Assembly (NCBI GenBank): GCA_910574935.1
Contig: CAJTCU010000015.1
Location: 1 to 64,000, forward strand
Length of the DNA stretch: 64,000 nt
Source of the DNA: Oscillospiraceae bacterium
GTDB lineage: Bacteria; Bacillota; Clostridia; Oscillospirales; Acutalibacteraceae
Reading direction: 5' to 3'
Numbering within the stretch: the stretch's first letter is position 1; each line of letters starts with the position of its first letter. The notes beneath the pieces are model-generated. The model was not told the DNA's origin. It saw nothing but the letters and a program-made list of their open reading frames with translations, and searched no databases. Below, piece after piece: positions 57,141-64,000 of this stretch. The position numbers and the translations under genes are program-made.

Positions 57141-57642
57141 CGCCGACCCCCAGAAAATCCGCCGCCGCTTTGGAAAGGCTTTCCGCAATCTTCCCCACAT
57201 TGTTTACCAGCCAAGCCTCGTCCTGGGGATTGTCGTGGTAGCCAAGCTTGATCATAACCGTGGGCACCCGGGCGGCGCTAAGTTCTGTGGGAACAGGGGT
57301 GGGGGCGGCGTCTACCAGCTCTGGCTGGGGATAAGCCTCTTTTATATGCTGGGTAAAGATCTGTGCCGCCCGGCGGCTGGCAGGGCTGTACTCGTAAAAA
57401 TACACATGGGCTCCTTTAACCGTGCCCTCCACCTCTGCTGGGGCAGCGTGGCTGCGAAGGATGACCCGCAGGCCGCAGTCTGTGGGTTGGGGAGCATCCT
57501 GAGTCGCTAAGGACAGCTCTACCCCGAGAGCGGAGAGGAATGGCCCGGCCGCCTTGGCAATCTGACTCATCCAATAGTCCTCGCCGCCGCCGTTCGGGTA
57601 CTGGTCCTGGCGATTGGAGGGTACGATGCAGACTTTCGGCAT
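57130..57642 (-). CDS. N-acetylmuramoyl-L-alanine amidase-like protein (Amidase_3)
   Basis: 170 residues from ATG 57642 (AAAGGAGG before). No signal peptide. The order of Amidase_3 elements is kept: NGGGEDYWMSQIAKAAGPFL (metal Glu region), LRSHAAPAEVEGTVKGAHVYFYE (metal His), STHIKEA-like helix, then VPTVMIKLGYHDNPQDEAWL. At the last block the family has a catalytic Glu (VE-x-GY/F); here the matching residue is Lys. The usual N-terminal DPGHGG is also altered (VPSNRQDQY). Activity is therefore doubtful. Confidence 0.75.
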   Translation of the reverse strand: MPKVCIVPSNRQDQYPNGGGEDYWMSQIAKAAGPFLSALGVELSLATQDAPQPTDCGLRVILRSHAAPAEVEGTVKGAHVYFYEYSPASRRAAQIFTQHIKEAYPQPELVDAAPTPVPTELSAARVPTVMIKLGYHDNPQDEAWLVNNVGKIAESLSKAAADFLGVGDED

Positions 57643-57713
57643 GGTTTCGCCTCCTTTTTGCTGCACATATTGATTGGTTTCCGGAGACTCTGGCTGTGGC
57701 GTAGAGAGACAAT

Positions 57714-58592
57714 CTATCCCTCGGCCTGAAGTTTTTGGAAGAAGGTTTCAGAGCTGATTCCGGAAACCCGCAGGTAGCGGCCCAGGCCATAGAGGGACTC
57801 TGGGTCCCGGGTAATCTGGTTCAGCTTTTCCCGGCAGGTCAGGGTGGCAGAAAAGCCCAGATCCCGGACAATTTCCGGGGTGGAGGCGCTTGTGGCCCCA
57901 AAGGGATATACAAAGGTAGAGGGCGCTTTTCCCAGGTGCTCTTTAAACAGCGACTGGGCCTTTTCCAGGTCTGCCGACAGCATGGACCGGTAGGCTGTTT
58001 CACTTTCCCCCGGCAGCTTTTGAACCCCCAGCCGTCCGCCATTGCTTTTATGCAGGTTATAGCTGTGGTTTTGCACCTCCACCAGGCCAGAGTCCACCAT
58101 CTCTGTCAGGTGGTCCCAGGTGACATGGGTATAGTAGGCATTGGTTTCTCCGGTGGCGGAAAAGTCTTCGGTACATTTGCAGATGGGGGAGATCACAAAT
58201 TTACACTGCTGGCGCTGGGCAATTTCAAAGGCATAAAAATAATTATTATAATATCCGTCGTCAAAAGTGATCAATATGGGCTTTTCCGGGAGCGCGCCGC
58301 CCTGGGTATAGTCAATAAGGTCCTGCATCAGGATGGTGGTGTAGCCCTGCTGCTTTAAATAGAGCAAGTCGCTTTCAAACTCTGCTGGGGAGATTACATA
58401 TTTTCCGTGGCGGGCCGGATCTTTTAGCACAGAGTGGTACATAACCACCGGCAGTTCTACTGGCTGCTGCGCCTGGGCCGCTCCGGCGGAGATCACCGCC
58501 GCCCCCAGCAGTACCGCGAATAACCCCAAGCCCAGGGCCCGCAGGTTTATTTTGAACAGGGCAAAAAGCCCGCTTCGCTTGTTTTTTGTCAT
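57714..58592 (-). CDS. polysaccharide deacetylase (CE4 family)
   Basis: 292 residues from ATG 58592 (CAGGAGG before). N-terminal membrane anchor (LGLGLFAVLLGAAVISAGAA). NodB-type motifs are LPVVMYHSV, ILITFDDGYYNN (catalytic Asp and metal Asp), VEVQNHSYNLHKS (metal His), and FVYPFGATS. It acts outside the membrane, on peptidoglycan or another N-acetylated glycan. It is the first gene of the deacetylase-amidase-symporter unit and divergent from sdpR. Confidence 0.92.
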   Translation of the reverse strand: MTKNKRSGLFALFKINLRALGLGLFAVLLGAAVISAGAAQAQQPVELPVVMYHSVLKDPARHGKYVISPAEFESDLLYLKQQGYTTILMQDLIDYTQGGALPEKPILITFDDGYYNNYFYAFEIAQRQQCKFVISPICKCTEDFSATGETNAYYTHVTWDHLTEMVDSGLVEVQNHSYNLHKSNGGRLGVQKLPGESETAYRSMLSADLEKAQSLFKEHLGKAPSTFVYPFGATSASTPEIVRDLGFSATLTCREKLNQITRDPESLYGLGRYLRVSGISSETFFQKLQAEG

Positions 58593-58738
58593 GCCGCCGC
58601 CTCCTGCTGTTTGCTGCATTAGTAAAGTATAGTCCTGGCAAGCGAAAATTATTCCTCATTTGCCAGGAAGGGGGAATGAGAGGGCCGCCGTTTGGCATGA
58701 TGGCTAGAAATACCGTTAAGAAAGAGAGTATTTAAAAA

Positions 58739-58804
58739 TATTTTGAAATACCATTGACAACTTTTCGCGCTTGTGATAAACTGTACTTAAAGAAATTTTG
58801 AAAT
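58739..58804 (+). promoter_or_regulatory. sdpR promoter flanked by direct repeats
   Basis: TTGACA (58754), 17 bases, TAAACT (58777-58782). ATTTTGAAATA occurs just before the -35 and again after the -10 (ATTTTGAAATAG); these are candidate binding sites for the ArsR-type autorepressor. Confidence 0.6.
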
Positions 58805-58822
58805 AGAAAGGGGGTGGGGCTT

Positions 58823-59110
58823 TTGCCGGTGGGAGCAATCTTGTCCGCGCTGGCGGACGAGAACAGAAGAAACATCTTACGAACGCTTAAGAAGGGGAAG
58901 ATCAGCTCTGGCCAGCTGGCCCAGGCCCTGGGCATAACGCCCCAGGCGCTGTCTTATCATTTGGCCAAGCTGAAAAAGGCGGACTTGATCTACGAGACCC
59001 GCCAGAGAAACTTCATTTTTTATGAGGTGAACTTCTCCGTTTTGGACGAGGCAATTCTTTGGCTGGACCAATTGCGAGATTGCGAGGAAAAGTCTTATGA
59101 AAAAGCATAA
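58823..59110 (+). CDS. sdpR: ArsR-family autorepressor SdpR-like
   Basis: 95 residues from TTG 58823 (AGGGGG 8 bases before); GTG 58814 is possible. A short winged helix: ILSALADENRRNILRTLKKGKISSGQLAQALGITPQALSYHLAKLKKADLIYETRQRNFIFYEVNFS. No metal-binding cysteines, as in SdpR. It lies just before an SdpI-like gene, the same order as Bacillus sdpRI, where SdpI is the immunity protein that also sequesters SdpR. The last 39 bases are part of a tandem duplication. Confidence 0.82.
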   Translation: MPVGAILSALADENRRNILRTLKKGKISSGQLAQALGITPQALSYHLAKLKKADLIYETRQRNFIFYEVNFSVLDEAILWLDQLRDCEEKSYEKA

Positions 59111-59163
59111 AATCATTTTGCGAGATTGCGAGGAAAAGTCTTATGAAAAAGCATAAAATCATT
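59072..59163 (+). repeat. 46-bp tandem duplication across the sdpR/sdpI junction
   Basis: Two exact copies (59072-59117 and 59118-59163), each carrying the end of sdpR, its stop region and the first codons of sdpI. The first sdpI ATG (59097) now leads to a stop after 19 codons; the second (59143) starts the full gene. Confidence 0.9.
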
Positions 59164-59808
59164 CTGTTGGTTACCATGTTTCTGCCCCTGGCGGCGGTGT
59201 TGATTGCCCTGCCCGTTCTGCCAGAGGAGATTCCAGCCCACTATGGCTTTACCGGACAAGTGGACCGCTGGGGTAGCAAGTATGAAACCCTAGTTTTTCC
59301 TGCGTTCAGCGTGCTGTTTGGACTCTTTATGCTAGGTATGGCAAAGTATGCCGGCAAACAGGAGGAAAACGGGCGGAATAACGAAAGGATCTGCTTGATT
59401 ACAGGGAATTGCTGTAACATTCTTTTTGTGGCAATGACCGGGTTCTTTCTCTATACCGACTTCCAGAAGGTGGAAAACCTAAACCAGGCTGCGGTGGAGA
59501 TCAACCAAATTATTTTCGGCCTTCTGGGTGTGGGGATGGTGGTCATTGGCAATCTTCTGCCCAAGACAAAGCGCAACTCCATGCTGGGGCTGCGCACTTC
59601 TTGGAGCATGAAAAATGATGTGACCTGGCAAAAGAGCCAATGGTTTGCGGGTGTTTCTTGTATGATTGCCGGCGGGGCCACGGTGGTATTCTGCCTGCTG
59701 GTAAAGGGACTGGCCTGCCTGCTTTGGTGGCTGGGGATCAGTACAGCGGTAATGATTGTGGACGTTGTTTATACTTACCGGGTTTATAAAAGATTTGGCG
59801 GGGAGTAG
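59143..59808 (+). CDS. sdpI: SdpI-family membrane protein
   Basis: 221 residues. DUF1648 segment at the start (LPVLPEEIPAHYGFTGQVDRWGSKYETL) and the SdpI motif NSMLGLRTSWSMKNDVTWQKSQWFAG near residue 147; six membrane segments. In Bacillus, SdpI gives immunity to the SdpC toxin and relays its presence to SdpR. No sdpC-like toxin gene is in the window, so an orphan immunity module is inferred. Confidence 0.88.
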   Translation: MKKHKIILLVTMFLPLAAVLIALPVLPEEIPAHYGFTGQVDRWGSKYETLVFPAFSVLFGLFMLGMAKYAGKQEENGRNNERICLITGNCCNILFVAMTGFFLYTDFQKVENLNQAAVEINQIIFGLLGVGMVVIGNLLPKTKRNSMLGLRTSWSMKNDVTWQKSQWFAGVSCMIAGGATVVFCLLVKGLACLLWWLGISTAVMIVDVVYTYRVYKRFGGE

Positions 59809-59859
59809 AATGTGGAACGACATACCTTTTTCTCTTTTCCACTTCTTTTTAACAGCGCC

Positions 59860-60190
59860 TTTGGACACTCCCCTAGAAAAGGGAGTGCCCAAAACGAGGA
59901 GATAAAAAACAAGCTCCCGGCGAGCGCCATGAAAAGTTTCGTTGTCTCCGCTGCCGCTTCGGTCGGCTCGGGACGAGAGTTGATGCAAAGCATCCACTCT
60001 TTGCCACATGGCGCCCCTCGTCCTTTTCAAAGGTTGCGGGGTTTGGAGACTTGGCTTTGCCAACTCTCCACCGCCGGAGGGGGAAGCTCCCCAGGGGGGA
60101 GCGCCCTGACCCCACCGAACCCAGCCGATTTCATCGGCAGGTGAGACTCCACTCTTTCGTCATAAACGCTTCTTTTCGGATACTCCCCTA
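59860..60190. repeat. REP-3 copy downstream of sdpI
   Basis: No gene. Same module order as 43.9-44.28 kb: AAAAGTTTCG, GATGCAAAGCATCCACTC, TTTCAAAGGTTGCGGGG, GAGACTTGGCTTTGCCAACT, CCAGCCGATTTCATCGGCAG, GTGAGACTCCAC. The same sequence frames (GGACACTCCC ... GGATACTCCCC) close both ends. Confidence 0.6.
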
Positions 60191-60202
60191 GAAAACGCCG
60201 CC

Positions 60203-60231
60203 TTGACAAATCGTGGCGAATGGTATAAAAT
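60203..60231 (+). promoter_or_regulatory. promoter of the tRNA-Arg region
   Basis: TTGACA, 17 bases, TAAAAT. Two hairpins follow before the first tRNA-like sequence: GGAAAG..CTTTCC (60234-60259) and CGCTCGC..GCGAGCG (60312-60338). Confidence 0.55.
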
Positions 60232-60364
60232 AGGAAAGCCCCCCTTTTGGGACTTTCCCTGCCTCTTGCGTTAAATGGATATAATATGCCCCTCCTAAGG
60301 TTACGAAAGACCGCTCGCTTTTTACTCAAAGGCGAGCGATAGGAGACCTAAAAATTTTATAAAT

Positions 60365-60435
60365 GTCCCGGTAGCGTAGTGGATAACGCAACCGCCTCTT
60401 AAGAGAACCGAGAGTGTTCCCCAAATCGCCCACAC
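60365..60435 (+). pseudogene. decayed tRNA-Arg-like sequence
   Basis: GTCCCGGTAGCGTAGTGGAT and AACGCAACCGCCTCTTAA resemble the 5' half of a tRNA through the anticodon loop. The 3' half (GAGAACCGAGAGTGTTCC) does not complete the anticodon stem or the acceptor. Confidence 0.5.
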
Positions 60436-60455
60436 AGGCGATAAAGATTAAATAT

Positions 60456-60535
60456 GCGTCCGTAGCTCAGCAGGATAGAGCGTCCGCCTCCTAAGAAAGT
60501 GTTCCAACACTCGCCTTGGGAGGGCAAGGGAAATG
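60456..60535 (+). pseudogene. decayed tRNA-Arg(CCU)-like sequence
   Basis: The 5' half GCGTCCGTAGCTCAGCAGGA plus GAGCGTCCGCCTCCTAAG is close to the intact tRNA at 60570. The 3' strand of the anticodon stem is missing, although GTGTTCCAACACTCG may be a T-arm relic. Confidence 0.55.
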
Positions 60536-60569
60536 TTGCAAGTCCCACAATTTCATAGTTTTTATAAAT

Positions 60570-60646
60570 GTTTCCGTAGCTCAGTTGGATAGAGCGACCG
60601 CCTCCTAAGCGGTAGGTCGGGTGTTCGAGTCACCTCGGGAACGCCA
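60570..60646 (+). tRNA. tRNA-Arg (anticodon CCU)
   Basis: 77 bases including encoded CCA. Acceptor GTTTCCG / CGGGAAC, D-arm TAGCTCAGTTGGATAGAGC, anticodon arm ACCGC-CTCCTAA-GCGGT, T-arm CGGGTGTTCGAGTCACCTCG. All stems pair (one G-U in the acceptor). Confidence 0.9.
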
Positions 60647-60712
60647 AAAACCCCGCCGAAAACCCTGTAAAATCAAATGTTTACGGTTAGAGGGAAGTAA
60701 TTTCAGATTAGG

Positions 60713-60749
60713 CGGTATAGCCCCAATTACAAGGGCTGTACCGTTTTTT
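60713..60749 (+). terminator. terminator after tRNA-Arg
   Basis: CGGTATAGCCC / GGGCTGTACCG stem followed by TTTTTT. Confidence 0.75.
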
Positions 60750-60774
60750 CTTGCGCTCAACGAGCGCATTTTCC

Positions 60775-62073
60775 TTATGCACCTTGCCGTTTCGGTTGCG
60801 TGGCAGAAAGGAAATTGATTTCCCCTACAAAGTTGAAAACAATATCTACTTTCTGTACCCGTTTCCCGTTCACCTTTTCCGGCGCATGGACTATGATTTT
60901 CTTGATAAATTCATTGACGATTGCAGGGGTGAGTTCCTTTATCCCCACATACTTGCGGATAATCGCGGCGAAGCTGTCAAAATCGCTTTTGTTCTGTTCG
61001 TAGGTATCGACTTCCTGCTGGTCTGCCTTGACCTTTTCTTCCAGTTCCCGCTGTTCCGCTTCATACTCTGCGGACAGCTTCAAAAATCTGTCGTGGCTGA
61101 TTGCGCCGCTTATGTCGTCCTCATAAATCCGCTTGAAAATACGGTCAAGTTCCGCTATCCGCTTCCTCGCCTGTTCAACTTCACGCTTCCTGCGTTTCAT
61201 TTCCTTTTCCGTTTCAGCGGAGCGTTGCTGATACATCATTTCATGGAAAGCCATGATGTCATCAAAGAAAAGGGCGGTCACATCAAATATCCTGCTCCAT
61301 ACGATTTGCTTCAACACTTCTTCGCGGATAAAGTGAGCCGTACAGCTTCCCGTATTGCTCTTGTACTTTGCACAGCGGTAATGGTCTTGTGAGCCGTTAA
61401 AACTCTTACAGGTAACAAAGTGTAATTTACTCCCGCAGTCTGCACAGTATACCAAGCCGGAGAACAGGGCTTGCCGTTCTGCTTTTGTGGGGCGGCGTTT
61501 GTTCGCCCTAAGTTCCTGCACCCGTTCAAAAACAGCGTCCTCTACGATCGCTTCATGGGTATTATAGAAAATTGCCTGCTGTTCCTTTGTGGTTGGAATC
61601 CGCTTTTTCAGTTTGTGGGATTTGGAATAGCTTTTGAAGTTTACCGTATGCCCGCAGTAGTCCATGCGCTCCAAAATGCCGACAATGGTACTATCTCTCC
61701 AGTCATAAGGGCTGTCGGGGAGTGCTTTCCCCTTTTTCTTTGCGTAATACGCTTTTGCTATCAGCACATTATCCGCTTTGAGGATTTTTGCTATCTGCGC
61801 AGGTCCTTTCCCACCGATACATAAATCAAAAATGCGTTTCACCACAGCGGCGGCTTCCTCGTCTACAATCCATTGCTTTTTGTCCGTAGGGCTTACTATG
61901 TAGCCATAGGGCGGCTTTGTCAGGTGTTCCCCCGCCTGTCCTTGCGCCCGTTTGATTGCCCGTACCTTTTTGCTTGTATCTTTGGCATAAAAATCGTTAG
62001 TAAACCTTGCATAAAGAATGATATCACAGCAATGCGTTGGCGGTCGATTACCTCCGGCGAGATGGTGTGGCAC
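60775..62073 (-). pseudogene. large serine recombinase (TnpX type), catalytic domain missing
   Basis: 432 open residues, but homologous sequence starts only at NDFYAKDTSKKVRAIKRAQG. The recombinase domain (PPYGYIVSPTDKKQWIVDEEAAAVVKRIF), the zinc ribbon (CADCGSKLHF with CAKYKSNTGSC) and the long coiled coil (EMKRRKREVEQARKRIAELD) are complete. The N-terminal resolvase domain of about 150 residues with the nucleophilic serine is absent; in its place is about 25 residues read from the leader of tnpV. It could still bind DNA but not cut it. This is a relic of a Tn4451-like element. Confidence 0.8.
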
Positions 62074-62131
62074 ATTATCGGTAGCGGCTACCGATCATCA
62101 TACCAGACTATCATATTTGGAGGTAGACACC

Positions 62132-62518
62132 ATGAATGAATTAAAACCGAAAATCCATGACGCAGACACTGGCATCGACTATATCCTTGTCGGAGACTAC
62201 TACATCCCGACTATCGAACTGCCGGAGGACGATGACCGGCCCATTGGGAAGTGGGGACGGATGCACCGAACATATCTGGAAGAAACAAATCCGCTTCTGC
62301 TCAATCACCTGATTTTGACGGGCAAGCTGCACACCCGTCTGTTGGAAATCGAGGATGCCGCTCATAGTCTGTTGGACAGCATGATGCCGAACATGGCAAA
62401 AGAAGCCGGGGCTACCAAAGAACTGAAAGCCCGCAATCCCCTGCGCTGGGTGGGATTGATGAATAACTGCAAAGCCAGAGCGGAAGAAATCATTCTTACA
62501 GAACTGATTTATATCTGA
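62132..62518 (+). CDS. tnpV: TnpV-like transposon protein
   Basis: 128 residues from ATG 62132 (TTTGGAGG before). DYILVGDYYIPTIELPEDD, IGKWGRMHRTYLEETNPLL and LRWVGLMNNCKARAEEII match TnpV proteins of Tn4451/Tn4453-type and related clostridial elements. Its role in transposition is not known. An upstream partial frame (RSITSGEMVWHIIGSGYRSS) seems to be the tail of another element gene. Confidence 0.8.
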   Translation: MNELKPKIHDADTGIDYILVGDYYIPTIELPEDDDRPIGKWGRMHRTYLEETNPLLLNHLILTGKLHTRLLEIEDAAHSLLDSMMPNMAKEAGATKELKARNPLRWVGLMNNCKARAEEIILTELIYI

Positions 62519-62520
62519 AC

Positions 62521-62554
62521 AACGAAAGCGGAGGGGATACCTCCGCTTTTGTTA
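62521..62554. terminator. bidirectional terminator between tnpV and the TetR gene
   Basis: AACGAAAGCGGAGG / CCTCCGCTTTTGTT hairpin between convergent genes. Confidence 0.8.
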
Positions 62555-62575
62555 TGTGCTAAAAAGCCCCAGCAT

Positions 62576-63148
62576 CTATGTGGCGGTAAAGATCGGTCTG
62601 ATAACAGCCTCAAAGTATGATGTCAGCTGTTCTGGCGATTGCTTCCTTCCGCCTTTCAGCCACCACTGTACCATATCAACAAAACTGCTGGAGATGTGGT
62701 TTGTAAGAAAGTCTTTGGGTACGGAAATGCCTTCTTGCTTTGCCCAATCAGGAACCTGTGCGATCAACAACCAGTTCAGACTGTCCTTGAAATAGCGAAG
62801 AAACAATTCGCTGCTTTCGCAGGACAGCAATTCCAAAATATTGTTGTCATTCTTCTGTAAATGTTGCAGTAGATGGCAGAACACCGATTCCGGCGCACCA
62901 TCATCGGAGTATAGTCCGTGAGTGTGGGGGCTGTCCGCAGCACTCTGGATAATATGGTCGAATAATTCTGCACATAACTCCTTTAACAAATCATCCTTGG
63001 TCTCAAAATGAGCGTAGAAAGTTGTCCGTCCAATGTCAGCGATGTCAATGATCTCTTGGACGGTGATCTTATTATAGTTTTTTTGCGCCAATAAATCGCC
63101 GAACGCTGCGAAAATAGCGGCTCTTGTTTTTTTCTGCCGTCTATCCAT
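62576..63148 (-). CDS. TetR-family transcriptional regulator
   Basis: 190 residues from ATG 63148 (GGAGGC before). N-terminal helix-turn-helix: RRQKKTRAAIFAAFGDLLAQ, KITVQEIIDIADIGRTTFYAHFETKDDLL. The C-terminal ligand domain is of the TetR_C_33/DhaS-like type (SSSFVDMVQWWLKGG). It is divergent from a metal-type P-ATPase over a dyad, so it probably represses both. The effector is unknown. Confidence 0.9.
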   Translation of the reverse strand: MDRRQKKTRAAIFAAFGDLLAQKNYNKITVQEIIDIADIGRTTFYAHFETKDDLLKELCAELFDHIIQSAADSPHTHGLYSDDGAPESVFCHLLQHLQKNDNNILELLSCESSELFLRYFKDSLNWLLIAQVPDWAKQEGISVPKDFLTNHISSSFVDMVQWWLKGGRKQSPEQLTSYFEAVIRPIFTAT

Positions 63149-63231
63149 AAAGTTGCCTCCGTACAAATTTCTGAAAATGTTCTGTAACATACATTGACGG
63201 GCATTTGATTATTGCATTTTGAATCGAAACA

Positions 63232-63265
63232 GATACAATGAATAGTGTACAAAGTATTCGGTATC
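63232..63265. promoter_or_regulatory. candidate TetR operator
   Basis: Extended dyad GATAC-AAT-GAATA-N10-TATTC-G-GTATC lying between the divergent promoters; the plus-strand promoter TTGCAT (63212) - 16 - TACAAT (63234) overlaps it. Confidence 0.55.
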
Positions 63266-63271
63266 ATACAA

Positions 63272-63300
63272 ATTATACCCCACCTTTGTATCTGTGTCAA
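63272..63300 (-). promoter_or_regulatory. consensus promoter of the TetR gene
   Basis: Minus strand TTGACA, 17 bases, TATAAT: a perfect consensus pair. Confidence 0.8.
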
Positions 63301-63321
63301 TCGAGAAATGGAGGCTTGTAT

Positions 63322-64000
63322 ATGTTAAAGAAACTAAACGATTTCCTGGCTGGACTTCCCATGACTATTGTGGCTGGTGTGTTTCTGCTGCTCGATCTGG
63401 TTCCCCATCTGATGGAGGAATTTGGCGGCGAGGCGGTACAGCTCTCTTTCCTTCCATTTGACCCCGCATGGGTGACGATCATCATCAGTGGGATTCCGCT
63501 GCTCTATCTGGCAATCTGGCGGGTGATCTACAATCCCGGCATCAGCAAGATTTCCTCCGCCCTTTTGATCTGTATTGCCATGTTTGCGGCGATTGGGATC
63601 GGTGACCTGTTCGCGGCGGGCGAGGTGGCGTTCATCATGGCGATTGGCGCAATTGTGGAAGATATGACCACGGAGCGGGCCAAGAAAGGACTGAAAAAGC
63701 TGATTAGTCTTGCTCCCACCCAGGGACGGAGGGTAGCAAACGGTAAGGAGGAGATGATCTCTGCCGACGCAATCCGGCTGGATGACATTCTCCGTGTACT
63801 TCCCGGAGAAACAATCCCTGTGGACGGTGTGATCGTCAGTGGGGAAACTTCGGTGGATCAGTCCATCATGACGGGAGAATCCCTGCCAGTGGATAAGACT
63901 GTGGGGGAATCTGTGTTCTGCGGCACCATCAACCGTTTTGGCTCGGTGGACATTTGCGCCTCTAAGGTGGGTGAGGACTCGTCCCTGCAAAAGTTGATCC
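63322..64000 (+). CDS. heavy-metal-type P-type ATPase, 3' end outside window
   Basis: 226 codons visible from ATG 63322 (GGAGG before). It starts directly with membrane helices (MTIVAGVFLLLDLVPHLME; VTIIISGIPLLYLAIWRVIY; KISSALLICIAMFAAIGIGDLF), with no N-terminal metal-binding domain. The actuator domain follows: EVAFIMAIGAIVEDMTTERAK, RVLPGETIPVDGVIVSGET, and the dephosphorylation motif MTGESLPVDK. This is the P1B (Cu/Zn/Cd) layout; the metal-selecting CPC motif and phosphorylation site lie outside the window. It may be cargo of the adjoining element. Confidence 0.92.
   Translation, partial: MLKKLNDFLAGLPMTIVAGVFLLLDLVPHLMEEFGGEAVQLSFLPFDPAWVTIIISGIPLLYLAIWRVIYNPGISKISSALLICIAMFAAIGIGDLFAAGEVAFIMAIGAIVEDMTTERAKKGLKKLISLAPTQGRRVANGKEEMISADAIRLDDILRVLPGETIPVDGVIVSGETSVDQSIMTGESLPVDKTVGESVFCGTINRFGSVDICASKVGEDSSLQKLI

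Noticed and set aside
59143-59808. A complete Sdp killing system
   Set aside because: Only the sdpR and sdpI-like genes are present; no sdpA, sdpB or sdpC candidate was found nearby.
60234-60259. Terminator directly after the tRNA promoter
   Set aside because: The GGAAAG..CTTTCC hairpin has no U-run, so it is noted only as a hairpin in the leader.

Overview
The window looks like the chromosome of a Gram-positive, probably gut-dwelling anaerobe of the class Clostridia (Oscillospiraceae/Acutalibacteraceae-like). The reasons are the fairly high GC, AGGAGG-type ribosome binding sites, sigma-A promoters with 17-base spacers, the Firmicutes darA-holB-ricT-trmN-rsmI cluster, SLH-anchored surface proteins and a Tn4451-type transposon remnant. 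The family assignment is inference; no rRNA is present.

Layout. 1-8.8 kb: the 5' part of a giant secreted surface protein (minus strand) lies divergent to an ECF sigma factor translationally coupled to a 1137-residue single-pass membrane protein whose outer part is built from a repeated module. I read this as a candidate surface-signalling unit. 9-15.3 kb: a nucleoside phosphorylase, then rsmI, trmN6-like, ferredoxin, ricT, holB and darA. 15.6-16.8 kb: a Cu/Zn-SOD-like protein without its metal ligands and a divergent SLOG/ribbon-helix-helix pair. 16.9-25.7 kb: galT-comF-folE-folP-folB-folK-xylB-kinase-flavoprotein-DegV-YczE, all plus strand and tightly packed. 26-37 kb, minus strand: pgm, uvrA with a broken methyltransferase gene, and radC-uvrB-GNAT followed by two fused gene fragments. 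37-46 kb: an SLH/L,D-transpeptidase, VanZ, MarR, GNAT, two GH25 lysozyme-like proteins and recA-recX. 46-59 kb: a two-module membrane glycosyltransferase, a GH2 beta-galactosidase, an RNHCP protein, a TIM-barrel isomerase, a lipoprotein, and a deacetylase-amidase-alanine symporter operon. 58.7-64 kb: sdpR-sdpI, a tRNA-Arg array with two decayed copies, then a decaying Tn4451-like element (truncated serine recombinase, TnpV) next to a TetR/P-type ATPase pair that runs off the right end.

The intergenic space is unusually rich in repeats: a roughly 161-bp MITE flanked by TA (three copies, one of which splits a methyltransferase gene), a diverged relative, a second palindromic family of about 160-175 bp, and a mosaic family of about 300-350 bp. 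Several genes are visibly decaying: a CopG-like regulator, the methyltransferase, a GrpB/deoxyribosyltransferase fusion and the recombinase. All calls come from reading the sequence; no database search was run.
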